Origin: Terriglobia bacterium
Lineage (GTDB): Bacteria > Acidobacteriota > Terriglobia > Acidiferrales > UBA7541
Direction of reading: 5' to 3'
DNA length: 64,000 nucleotides
NCBI GenBank assembly: GCA_020073705.1
Contig: JAIQES010000009.1
Coordinates: 1-64,000 of the forward strand
The stretch's first letter is position 1; each line of letters begins with the position of its first letter. The notes beneath the pieces were generated by a model. The model saw nothing but the letters and a program-made list of their open reading frames with translations. It was not told the DNA's origin and did not search any database. Position numbers and translations under genes: made by a program. Below, piece by piece: positions 52,845 through 61,633 of this stretch.

Positions 52845-53486
52845 CTACTGCGAGCCCGGCCGTTTCTTCCAGTCGTCCAAGGGGATGCGAGGCATTTGGA
52901 AAAGGTCTGATGTACGCGCATACCAGCCAGTGCCGTGCATGCGGCCGATCAGCTTTAGCTTTGGCGTGTCGATGTACTGCTTTGAGGCGTCGATCACCAC
53001 GTCATCGCGAATGTGCATCACTAGCACACGGCCCAGAACCAATCCGTAGTTCGGGCCCAGGTCGATGATCTGCATCAGTTCGCATTCCATCGCGACGGGG
53101 CTCTCCGCTATGCGCGGCGGCTTCACGCGCACGGAGGGAAGGGTCGTCAGCCCTGCTTGCGTCAATTCATTCACCCCAGGCTCGAACTCGATCGCGGTTA
53201 CGTTCATCGCCTGGGCGATCTCTTCGGAAACCAAGTTGACGACAAACTGCCCGATCTCCCGGATGTTGGCGCGGCTATCCTTCGGCTGCCCCGGCTTGTG
53301 GCTGCCGATACCGATACCCACAACGGGAGGATCTCCGGCGAACGCATTGAAGAAGGAGAATGGCGCGGCATTTATTACGCCGTTCCGGTCCTGGCTCACC
53401 ACCCACGCGATTGGGCGCGGCGTGATGGTGGAGACCAGCAGCTTGTAGCGTGCATTGGCAGCAAGATCGGCGAAGTCGAACAGCAT
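52845..53486 (-). CDS. Flavin reductase-like FMN-binding split-barrel protein
   Basis: 213 aa from the ATG at 53486, preceded by GGGAGG; an earlier ATG in the same frame overlaps that box. The flavin_reduct fold shows YKLLVSTITPRPIAWVVSQD, INAAPFSFFNAFAGDPPVVG and DSRANIREIGQFVVNLVSEE. The family carries FMN and uses NAD(P)H to reduce free flavin or small acceptors. Family members of this 'TPRPIAWV' type are often of unknown substrate. Lone gene between two efflux operons. Confidence 0.85.
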   Translation of the reverse strand: MLFDFADLAANARYKLLVSTITPRPIAWVVSQDRNGVINAAPFSFFNAFAGDPPVVGIGIGSHKPGQPKDSRANIREIGQFVVNLVSEEIAQAMNVTAIEFEPGVNELTQAGLTTLPSVRVKPPRIAESPVAMECELMQIIDLGPNYGLVLGRVLVMHIRDDVVIDASKQYIDTPKLKLIGRMHGTGWYARTSDLFQMPRIPLDDWKKRPGSQ

Positions 53487-53960
53487 TGGCATCCTCCCGG
53501 GATTCATAGAGCGCAAATAGGTCGAAGTCGGACGGCAACGTCTTTCAAGTCAATGAGTATAATCGAAAAACTGAGCGCTGATCAGATCACGGTGCCGGCT
53601 CCCTTCGAGCGAGTAGACTTGGTTGATTTCTCTACTACCCTCGCAGCGCCCGGCACACCCTGCCCAAGACCTCCGCGCTGTAGCTCCTTCCTGTTGTTGT
53701 TAACTATAACGAACATTATAATTCTTAGGTATACTTCCATTTGAACATCCATTCCGAGCGGCAGGATTCAGGGCTAGTCCCTTCCCTTGGCTCAGGGCAA
53801 ACCGCGCCTCGCATAGAGGCGCGTGAAACTCAATCCCAGGCTGCTAGGCTGATTTTCGGCTCGCAATCGGGTAATAAAGGGGCTTACGTGGCCCGAACGA
53901 CACACGCTCGGGGAGTACGGAATCAAAAGAACCAGAGCCGCACGTCGATGTAACAGTTTG
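53487..53960. other. Intergenic stretch
   Basis: 474 bases. A weak hairpin near 53899-53920 (CCCGAACG...CTCGGG) lies past the OMF stop. Nothing else recognisable. Confidence 0.4.
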
Positions 53961-55433
53961 CTAGTCGACCGGAGGCAACTTGGAAACATCCCAGCCGCCG
54001 CCCAGCGCTTTCACCAGGAGAACGCTGGAGGTCATGCGGCGTGTCAGGAGATCGACGGCAGTTCGCTGATTCGCCAGTGCAGTGCTTTGCGCCGTGATGA
54101 CGGTCAGATAGTTGTCGATCCCGCCCTTGTAGCGGTTGACGGCTTGATCGAGCGAGCGTTGCGCAGCGGAGACAGCGGCGTCTTGCGTCTTGGCTTCTTC
54201 CTCCAGAACGCGAAGGTCGGAGAGGGAGTCTTCCACTTCCTGAAATGCCGTCAGAACCGTCTGTTGGTAGGACGCCACGGTTCCGTCGTAGGCGGCTTTC
54301 GCCTGATCGGAAATGGCCCGCCGGCGTCCGGCGTCGAAAATGGTTTGAAGCGCAGACCCGCCAACCGACCAAAGCCCGCTGGGACCGGACAGCCAAGACG
54401 TGAACGCACCGCTCTCGAAGCCACCTACCAGCCCCAGTGAGATTAACGGGAAGTAAGCCGCTCTGGCTATGCCAACTTGAGCGTTGGCTGCTTCGACGCG
54501 TCTTTCCACATCGGCGATATCAGGACGCCTCTCAAGCAATTCCGAAGGCAGGCCGGGGGGAATCGTCGGCGGAGTTGTCACCAGCGGGGCCGCCGACAAG
54601 CTGAAGGTAGAGGCTGGCTGTCCGATCAGGACTGCGATGGCATGTTCAAACTGGTCGCGGGCCGCAGTGATGTTAATGTCCTGAGCGCGCGTCTGCTCGA
54701 GCAGCGTCGTCGCCTGTTCTACATCTTCTCTTGAGGCAAGCCCGCCCTGAAAACGGTTTTGGGTCAGTTCCAGCGCCTTTTCGAACGCCGCCACCGTCGA
54801 ATCAAACAGGTTTTTCTGGGCATCCAGGCCGCGAAGGATGAAGTAATCCATGGCGAGTTCGGCATGGAGACTCAAACGGACTGTTTCCAGGTCAGCCGCG
54901 CTCGCCTGCGCCTGCGCACGGCTCGATTCTACGGTCTTTCGAACCCTGCCCCAGACATCAACCTCATAGGAAATATCACCGCCGGAAACGAGAAAGTCTG
55001 AATAATTGAACGGCCTGTTTGGGTTTGCCAGCGTACGATTGCGTGATATGCGGTTTCGCGTGATGGTGGCGCCCGCCGTGACCAGTGGGAATTGGGCAGA
55101 ACGCGAAATTCGCAGCGCGGCACGTGCCTGGATAAAACTGTCCTGCGCTACCCTCAAAGTCTGGTTCGATACAGTCAATTGCTCTTCGAGAGCATTGAGC
55201 TGCGGGTCCTTGAAGATCTCCCACCAGTTTCCCTTGCGAGCTTGGTCACTCGGCTCAGCGGGCTTCCAGTTGCCGATTTCTTTATATGCAGGAGGAATCT
55301 GCGTAGTGGGCTTTGTGTACTTTGGGCCCACCGAGCAGCCTTCGATCAGAGCAAGGCAGAGAATCGCAAAGGCGCTCCAGGAAAAACATTTGCCATCGGG
55401 GGAGGCAGGCCTACGAACGTTGACACCAGACAT
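53961..55433 (-). CDS. RND efflux outer-membrane factor (NodT/OprM type)
   Basis: 490 aa. A lipoprotein signal (FAILCLALIEGCSVGPKYTK) and the 'GPxYxxP' start of OprM-type channels. Two OEP repeats follow: LDAQKNLFDSTVAAFEKALE with TQNRFQGGLASREDVEQATT, and GIARAAYFPLISLGLVGGFE with VEDSLSDLRVLEEEAKTQDA. Family motif RPDIADVERRVEAANAQVGI is present. It forms the trimeric outer-membrane duct. Its ATG overlaps the TAA of the adaptor (TAATG), so translation is coupled. The first RND pair (47914/51198) has no channel of its own and may share it. Confidence 0.92.
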   Translation of the reverse strand: MSGVNVRRPASPDGKCFSWSAFAILCLALIEGCSVGPKYTKPTTQIPPAYKEIGNWKPAEPSDQARKGNWWEIFKDPQLNALEEQLTVSNQTLRVAQDSFIQARAALRISRSAQFPLVTAGATITRNRISRNRTLANPNRPFNYSDFLVSGGDISYEVDVWGRVRKTVESSRAQAQASAADLETVRLSLHAELAMDYFILRGLDAQKNLFDSTVAAFEKALELTQNRFQGGLASREDVEQATTLLEQTRAQDINITAARDQFEHAIAVLIGQPASTFSLSAAPLVTTPPTIPPGLPSELLERRPDIADVERRVEAANAQVGIARAAYFPLISLGLVGGFESGAFTSWLSGPSGLWSVGGSALQTIFDAGRRRAISDQAKAAYDGTVASYQQTVLTAFQEVEDSLSDLRVLEEEAKTQDAAVSAAQRSLDQAVNRYKGGIDNYLTVITAQSTALANQRTAVDLLTRRMTSSVLLVKALGGGWDVSKLPPVD

Positions 55434-56668
55434 TATTGCTTTCCTTCCGCAATAGGTTGGCCTTGAGCAAGTCTGACAGCCTGCCCGTTTGCAAGTGAAT
55501 CGGAAGGGTTGATTACGACGGATTCGTCTCCTTTGAGGCCCGCAAGGATTTCCATCTCGGTTCCAAAGTCGCGACCAGGTGTAATTGGGATCAAAGCGAT
55601 GGTTTTCCCATCCTTCACCGTGGCGACCTGCATGCCCGCAGCCCTGAAGATCACGGCGTTTATGGGCAGCGTGAATGTTGTTACCGACGTGGGCAGCTTG
55701 AGATGAACTTCCACATAAGAGCCCGGTCTTAGTTCGCCCAACGGATTGTTGACGTCGATTTCCGTGAGCAAGGTGCGTGTTGTATTGTCGATCGAACCCG
55801 AATTTCGAACAAGCGTTCCTTCGAACCGACGTCCGGGATATTCAGACAACGCCAGCTCCGCACGCAAGCCGGGCCGGATGAGGGGAGAATAAACCTGTGG
55901 CACATTGACGTAGACTCGGAGCTGCTTGACCGCTGCGATATGAAATAGTTCACGCGCAGGACCGCCGCTACTTCCCGAATCAATCAGCGCTCCGATATCC
56001 GTGTTGCGTGCCGTGATCAGACCATCGAAGGGAGCGTAGATCTTCTTGAACGATTGCATCTGTTCCAACCGCCTCACATTGGACTTTGCCGATTCCACGG
56101 TGGTTCTGCGCGCCTCGAGGCTCCCCGTTGCATTGTCAACGTCCTGCTGGGCAACCGACTCCGTTTTCAACAAATCCTTGTACCGGGTGGCGGTAATTTC
56201 CGCCAAGCGCAGATTGGCCTCGGCAGTCGCCAGATCGGCACGCGCCTGTTCAAGTTGCTGGTCGATTTCGGGCGTATCAATCTCGGCCAGTAATTGGCCA
56301 GCTTTGACGTGCGCACCGATGTCCACCTGCCATCTCTTCAGGTACCCATTGGTCCGAGCGTAGATCGGGGCGTCCGTATAGGGTTGCATGTCACCAGGAA
56401 GAATAATCTCCTGTTGAGGTGCCCCGCGCTTTGGATGAATTACCATTACTGTTGGAATCGCAAGTTCATGGGTTTCCTGTGCAAGTTGAGCATTTGCCTC
56501 GTGCCTGCTGGAAATCCCCGAAATGACGGCGAAAGTGACTATGAGAACAGTGAGAAGTAGCAGGATTACACGCGTAGCCGCACTGCCGGACGCAGACGAA
56601 CGAATATGTTCCTCACGATCCTTGACCAGTGGCGCTTGTCTCTCCCTACGATTTGCAAGATCTTCCAT
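55433..56668 (-). CDS. RND efflux periplasmic adaptor
   Basis: 411 aa. An N-terminal membrane anchor (VILLLLTVLIVTFAVISGIS, about residues 34-53) rather than a lipobox. Lipoyl and beta-barrel parts: PIYARTNGYLKRWQVDIGAH and KAGQLLAEIDTPEIDQQLEQ. A helical hairpin follows (ARADLATAEANLRLAEITAT, EARRTTVESAKSNVRRLEQM), then IYAPFDGLITARNTDIGALI. Overlaps the channel gene by one base and follows the permease by 28. Confidence 0.9.
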   Translation of the reverse strand: MEDLANRRERQAPLVKDREEHIRSSASGSAATRVILLLLTVLIVTFAVISGISSRHEANAQLAQETHELAIPTVMVIHPKRGAPQQEIILPGDMQPYTDAPIYARTNGYLKRWQVDIGAHVKAGQLLAEIDTPEIDQQLEQARADLATAEANLRLAEITATRYKDLLKTESVAQQDVDNATGSLEARRTTVESAKSNVRRLEQMQSFKKIYAPFDGLITARNTDIGALIDSGSSGGPARELFHIAAVKQLRVYVNVPQVYSPLIRPGLRAELALSEYPGRRFEGTLVRNSGSIDNTTRTLLTEIDVNNPLGELRPGSYVEVHLKLPTSVTTFTLPINAVIFRAAGMQVATVKDGKTIALIPITPGRDFGTEMEILAGLKGDESVVINPSDSLANGQAVRLAQGQPIAEGKQ

Positions 56669-56696
56669 CTAATCCTCCGAAAAAATCATGCGAAAC

Positions 56697-59600
56697 CTAT
56701 GCATCCGGAAGCTCAAGAACTACAGACTTGCTGGGGTTCTTACGAGAACCATAAATCAGGCTGTATACCGCGGGGACAAAGAGCAGCGTAGCAACGGTGG
56801 CGAATACAAGGCCGCCGATGACTGCGCGCCCCAGGGGCGCATTCTGCTCACCGCCTTGGCCGAGGCCGATAGCCATCGGCACCATGCCGATGATCATGGC
56901 CAGGGCCGTCATGATCACGGGACGAAAACGCGTAAATCCCGCTTCTTCCGCCGCGCGTACCGGATCCATTCCTTCATGTAGCTGCTGTTTACAAAAACTC
57001 ACCACGAGGATGCTGTTTGCGGTGGCCACACCCATGCACATGATGGATCCAGTCAAGGCGGGCACGCTAACCGTCGTGTGTGTCAGGAAAAGCATCCAGA
57101 CGATTCCTGCCAGCGCCGCTGGCAGAGCCGAGATGATAATGAACGGATCGAGCCAGGACTGGAAATTAACTACGATCAGCAAATAAACCAGCAGGATGAC
57201 AAACGCCAGTCCCGACAGCAGACCCACGAACGACGACCGCATCGTTTCTATCTGGCCGCGCACAATAATTTCCGAGCCCCTGGGAAGCTGACTGCGATTC
57301 CGGTTCAATATGGCCTGAACTTCGCGAGCCACGCCGCCCAGGTCCCGCCCCTGCGCGGAGCCGAAAATATCGAGCACCGGCTGAGCGTTATAGTGCGACA
57401 CCGTGGTCATCCCCGCGCCGCGCGTGATCGTTCCCAGGTTGGCCAACATTTGCCACGGTGCATTCCTGCCGCCGCTCACTGGAATGTTTTCGAGGTCTTG
57501 CAGAGATTCGAAGTTGTATTGCGGCGATTGCGTATTTACGAAATAGGACACTCCGGTCCTGGGGTCCAGCCAGAACGAGGGAGATGTCTGAAAGCTCCCG
57601 CTTAGCGAAGCAAGCACATTCTGCGCCACATTGATTTGCGTAAGTCCGGTTTGGATGGCTTTGGTGCGATCTACGTCTATGTGCAGTTTCGGTTGGTTGA
57701 AGGGCTGCTGAATGCGCAGATCGGCGATGCCCGTGACCGTGCTCAATTGATTCATCAGCGCATTGGCAAACCGGCGGTTGCCTTCGAGATCGCGTCCCAT
57801 GATCTGGACATCGATCGGGGCGGGCAGACCGAAATTCAAAATCTGGCTGACCATGTCGGCCGGGGGAAAATAGAACACCATGCCCGGGAACTCCCTCGCC
57901 AGCTTCAAGCGCAGATCGTGAATGTATTCGGCTGTAGGCCGGTGCTTCTCGGACAGCGAAATCATGATATCGGCGTCTTCCGGACCAATGGGCGCCGAAG
58001 TGCTGTAGGTGTAATTAATCAGGCTGTAGGGCAGCCCGATATTGTCTATGATGCTGGTAACTTCTCGCGCGGGAATCAGCTCGCGGATCGAGTTCTCGAT
58101 GTTCCCGCATATGGCCGCCGTTTCTTCAATCCGGGTGGCGGTTGGCACGCGCACATGCAGCTTGATTTGTCCCGTGTCTATTGTGGGGAAAAAATCCTGG
58201 CCCAGCCAGGGAACCAGCGCGAAAGAGCCCAGGCAAAGAGCCAAAAATCCAACTGGGAAGAGAATTCTGTGCGGCAGGCAAACGTGAAGCACCTGCCGGT
58301 ATGAATCGCGAAGCCTTTCGAACCACAACGTAAATTGTCTCTGCAACAGCACTAACGGGTTCCAGGTGGAGCGCGATTCTTGCACGCGCTCTTCGGCATG
58401 CGCCTTCAGCATGAACCGCGCCATGGTCACCACCAGTGTCCGGGACAACACATACGAAGCCAGCATCGCGAAGACCACCGCCTCGGCCAGCGGCACGAAT
58501 AGGTAGCGCGCCACGCCGGTGAGAAAGAACATCGGCACGAACGCAATACAAATCGAAAGCGTGGAAACAAAGGCGGGCACCGTGATCTCCTGCGAACCTT
58601 CCAGGATGGCCTGGATGTTTTCTTTACCCATCGCCAGGTGCCGGTTGATGTTCTCGATGGTCACGGTCGCGTCATCAATCAGAATTCCCACGGCCAGCGC
58701 CAGGCCGCCCAGAGTCATGATGTTGATGGTTTGTCCTATGGCGCTCAAAATGATCAGCGACGTCAAAATCGAAAGGGGAATCGAAACGGCGATGATCAGC
58801 GTGCTGCGCCAGCTTCCCAAGAAGACCAGGATCATCAGTCCCGTCAGACACGCGGCAATCACTGCTTCCCGCACCACGCCATTGACCGCCGCCCTGACGA
58901 ACACGGATTGGTCCGCAACGGGATGGACTTCGAATTCGGGCGGGAGGGTAGCAAGCACCCTTGGCAGCTCTTTTTTGATTCTAGTCACCACGTCGAGCGT
59001 GGAGGCTTTGCTCGACTTCATGATCGACAAGTACGAGGCACGCTGCCCATCTACGTGCACCATGTTGGTTTGCGGTGGGGAGCCGTCGCGCACGTGCGCT
59101 ACATCCCGGATGTAGATTGTGTTGGTGCCGATGGTCTTGATCGGCAAATCATTCAGTTCCGCGACGGTTTTCGGGCTGCTGTTGAGGTCAACGTCGGTTT
59201 CAAAAGCTCCGATTTTTGCTGTGCCCGCCGGCAGAATCAGGTTCTGGGAATTGATGGCGCTGACGACATCAGTCGGGGAGAGTCCTTTGGCTTGCAGCGC
59301 CGCGATATCAATGTCCACTTGGACCTGGCGTTGTCTTCCCCCGTAGGGAGCCATAATTGACGCGCCCTGCACGGTTGCCAGTTGCACCCGCAGGAGGTTC
59401 GAGCTGAGATCGTACAGTTGCTGCTCGGTGAGGCCCTTGCCGCCCAGCGCCAGCGTCAGGATGGGCACCGATGACGCATTGTAGGCGACGATCATGGGCG
59501 GGAAAGTGTTCGGCGGCGAACTCCGGATGTTGCTTTGCGAGACGGGCGTCACCTGCGAAAGCGCCATTTCAATGTTCGCGCCGGGATGAAAATAGATTTT

Positions 59601-59876
59601 CACCGCGCTGAATCCGTTCAGGGACTGAGATTCGATATGTTCGATATCGTCCACGGTCAACGTCAAAACTCTTTCGTAGTTCGCTACAATGCGGTTGGCC
59701 ATCTCATCGGCCGAAAGCCCGTTGTAGCTCCAGATAGTGGTGATGACTGGAATGTCAACACTGGGGAATATATCGGTGGGAGTGCGGTAAATAGCCAGCG
59801 AACCTAGAATTAGGATGAGCAGGGCCATCACGACAAAAGTGTAAGGCCTCCGCAAAGCTAACCGTACTAACCACAT
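56697..59876 (-). CDS. RND efflux permease, second system
   Basis: 1059 aa. Starts MWLVRLALRRPYTFVVMALL with AGGAG upstream. The proton relay reads LAVGILIDDATVTIENINRH (about residues 400-419). Second-half motif TGSIMCMGVATANSILVVSF matches HAE1-type permeases; NGLSADEMANRIVANYERVL is the first periplasmic subdomain. First gene of a permease-adaptor-channel operon. Its sequence is clearly different from the other permease here (47914), so the two pumps are not a recent duplication. Confidence 0.92.
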   Translation of the reverse strand: MWLVRLALRRPYTFVVMALLILILGSLAIYRTPTDIFPSVDIPVITTIWSYNGLSADEMANRIVANYERVLTLTVDDIEHIESQSLNGFSAVKIYFHPGANIEMALSQVTPVSQSNIRSSPPNTFPPMIVAYNASSVPILTLALGGKGLTEQQLYDLSSNLLRVQLATVQGASIMAPYGGRQRQVQVDIDIAALQAKGLSPTDVVSAINSQNLILPAGTAKIGAFETDVDLNSSPKTVAELNDLPIKTIGTNTIYIRDVAHVRDGSPPQTNMVHVDGQRASYLSIMKSSKASTLDVVTRIKKELPRVLATLPPEFEVHPVADQSVFVRAAVNGVVREAVIAACLTGLMILVFLGSWRSTLIIAVSIPLSILTSLIILSAIGQTINIMTLGGLALAVGILIDDATVTIENINRHLAMGKENIQAILEGSQEITVPAFVSTLSICIAFVPMFFLTGVARYLFVPLAEAVVFAMLASYVLSRTLVVTMARFMLKAHAEERVQESRSTWNPLVLLQRQFTLWFERLRDSYRQVLHVCLPHRILFPVGFLALCLGSFALVPWLGQDFFPTIDTGQIKLHVRVPTATRIEETAAICGNIENSIRELIPAREVTSIIDNIGLPYSLINYTYSTSAPIGPEDADIMISLSEKHRPTAEYIHDLRLKLAREFPGMVFYFPPADMVSQILNFGLPAPIDVQIMGRDLEGNRRFANALMNQLSTVTGIADLRIQQPFNQPKLHIDVDRTKAIQTGLTQINVAQNVLASLSGSFQTSPSFWLDPRTGVSYFVNTQSPQYNFESLQDLENIPVSGGRNAPWQMLANLGTITRGAGMTTVSHYNAQPVLDIFGSAQGRDLGGVAREVQAILNRNRSQLPRGSEIIVRGQIETMRSSFVGLLSGLAFVILLVYLLIVVNFQSWLDPFIIISALPAALAGIVWMLFLTHTTVSVPALTGSIMCMGVATANSILVVSFCKQQLHEGMDPVRAAEEAGFTRFRPVIMTALAMIIGMVPMAIGLGQGGEQNAPLGRAVIGGLVFATVATLLFVPAVYSLIYGSRKNPSKSVVLELPDA

Positions 59877-60278
59877 AAACTGCTCCTGGGGGCTATCCGC
59901 AGATACTGATCAATATTCTAGAGACGCATAACTTAACATTTTTCTGATTATTCCCACAACGCATTATGTTCCCTCTTCGCGAACGACCCTGGACACCGGA
60001 TTCGCAGGCTGAATTGTTCCAGACAAGACACATCTTCCGTCAGTCCCGAAGAATTCCGGTTTTCATTCTTCCGTGACACGGTTTGACGCGAAAGTTCGCA
60101 ATCTCGTTACAAGTTTTTATGGCTGCTTGAAACGGTTCTGGGTTTTTCCGCCGCCCTCGCGAGGCCTTCTTTGAGTGCATTTTGCAGCTTCTCGGTTATA
60201 CTGTCGCAGTTCGTGCCGCCTGTTTCCCAAGCGAAACGAACCGTGATTCGCTTGTTACGCGCGAGAACTGGAGTTCGG
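59877..60278. other. Divergent intergenic stretch
   Basis: 402 bases between the efflux operon and the Lgt-like gene. TTGACG at 60083 with TACAAG at 60108 (19-base spacer) is a weak candidate promoter for the latter. No gene. Confidence 0.35.
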
Positions 60279-61046
60279 TTGTATCCCTACATTCACATTG
60301 GCCCATTGACACTCGGCACGTATGGCCTTCTGGTTGCCATTGGCCTGGTCTGCGCATTCTTCGTTCTTCGCGCTGATTTTGCACGCCGTGGGGTTTCGGC
60401 CGACGCGGAAGCGATTATCGGGATCACTGGCTTGGCTGGACTGGCGGGCTCACGGCTTTATCATTTGCTCGAAAGCCCGGCCGAGTTCTTCGCCGACCCG
60501 TGGCATTTGCTTTTCAGCACGATGGGGTTTGCCTTTTTCGGCGCGGTGATTGGCGGATTCATTGCGTTGCTGCTGCTGGCATGGCGCTTCCGGATGAAGC
60601 CTTTGCTCATGCTGGACGCCGCTTCACCTGCGGCCGCGCTGGGCTATGGCATCGGACGCATCGGCTGCCTGCTTTCCGGCGACGGGGATTACGGCATTCC
60701 CACATCACTGCCCTGGGGCATGAGTTTCCCGAACGGAATCGTGCCGACCACGGAGCGCGTTCATCCAACTCCAATTTATGAATTCCTCGTTGCACTTTTG
60801 ATTTTCTGGATTCTTTGGCGGCTGGGAGCGCACGGTCTTAGAACGCATGCGTCCTACGGGATTGTGTTCTCCGCTTATCTTGTCCTTACCGGCATCGCAA
60901 GATTTCTCGTTGAAATCATTCGCATCAATCCGCGGTCGTTCTATGGACTGACGAATGCGCAGGCTGCGAGCGTCGTGTCGATTCTTGCCGGTATAATCCT
61001 TTTTGTATCTGTCCGCCATACCTCCTCTGCGCCTCGCCGCGCTTGA
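60279..61046 (+). CDS. lgt: Lgt-like prolipoprotein diacylglyceryl transferase, divergent
   Basis: 255 aa from the TTG at 60279, which has GGAG six bases upstream and places the family start LYPYIHIGPLTLGTYGLLVA at the N-terminus; the frame is open to 60171. About seven hydrophobic helices. The signature region reads GYGIGRIGCLLSGDGDYGIP where Lgt has 'GRxGNFxNGExxG': Arg is kept but Asn is Cys and Glu is Asp. The 'FHGGLIGG' His is Phe here (AFFGAVIGGFIALLLL). Lgt adds diacylglycerol to the cysteine of lipoproteins. Several lipoproteins in the window need such an enzyme, so this may be the working form in this lineage, or a paralogue with another job. Confidence 0.78.
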   Translation: MYPYIHIGPLTLGTYGLLVAIGLVCAFFVLRADFARRGVSADAEAIIGITGLAGLAGSRLYHLLESPAEFFADPWHLLFSTMGFAFFGAVIGGFIALLLLAWRFRMKPLLMLDAASPAAALGYGIGRIGCLLSGDGDYGIPTSLPWGMSFPNGIVPTTERVHPTPIYEFLVALLIFWILWRLGAHGLRTHASYGIVFSAYLVLTGIARFLVEIIRINPRSFYGLTNAQAASVVSILAGIILFVSVRHTSSAPRRA

Positions 61047-61122
61047 CGCTTTCGGGCAGGTCGCTTAGTGTCAATGTCAGCAGGCCTTCCAGAGTCCAGC
61101 GGCAATGCTGGAGAGGTGCAAA

Positions 61123-61542
61123 ATGGGACGTCCGGTCGGAGTCACAATCCTCGGTGCGCTAATGATCGTTGCTGGGCTTGGATTCGCTGTTGTGGGGATC
61201 GTATTCTTGGACATGGGATCGACGGGTGCAATGAAGGCCACCCACACAAGCGGCGCTGCTCTTCTGGCGGCCCTCGGCGCCGCCGCCGGAGTGATATTTC
61301 TGCTTTTCGGCGGGTTGCACATCGTTTTGGCGATCGGGATCTTCAAGATGCGCAACATCGCTCGTATTCTTACGATCTTCCTGTTTGTGCTTATCGGAAC
61401 TGGGGCGTGCTTGGGTTTGATCGCGACGCTGCTGAGTTATAGTCACGTCGGATTGGCCTGGAACGGCTCGCTGCTTGCTGTGGATGCGTTGGCGCTCTGG
61501 TATCTGCTTCGCCCGGACGTCAAGGAAGCCTTTGGCGCGTAG
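61123..61542 (+). CDS. Four-helix membrane protein of unknown function
   Basis: 139 aa from the ATG at 61123, which has GAGAGG six bases before it. Four hydrophobic helices: GVTILGALMIVAGLGFAVVG, ALLAALGAAAGVIFLLFGGL, ILTIFLFVLIGTGACLGLIA and GSLLAVDALALWYLLRPDV. The ending 'LWYLLRPxVKxAF' recurs in small acidobacterial membrane proteins. No known role. Confidence 0.75.
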   Translation: MGRPVGVTILGALMIVAGLGFAVVGIVFLDMGSTGAMKATHTSGAALLAALGAAAGVIFLLFGGLHIVLAIGIFKMRNIARILTIFLFVLIGTGACLGLIATLLSYSHVGLAWNGSLLAVDALALWYLLRPDVKEAFGA

Positions 61543-61633
61543 TCCCTGCGCACAAGACAGAAAGCGGGCTCACCGCTCCTGTTTGAGAAAAATCCGCAGC
61601 CTGACACTTTACCGAAGGGCTCGTCTCAATTCA

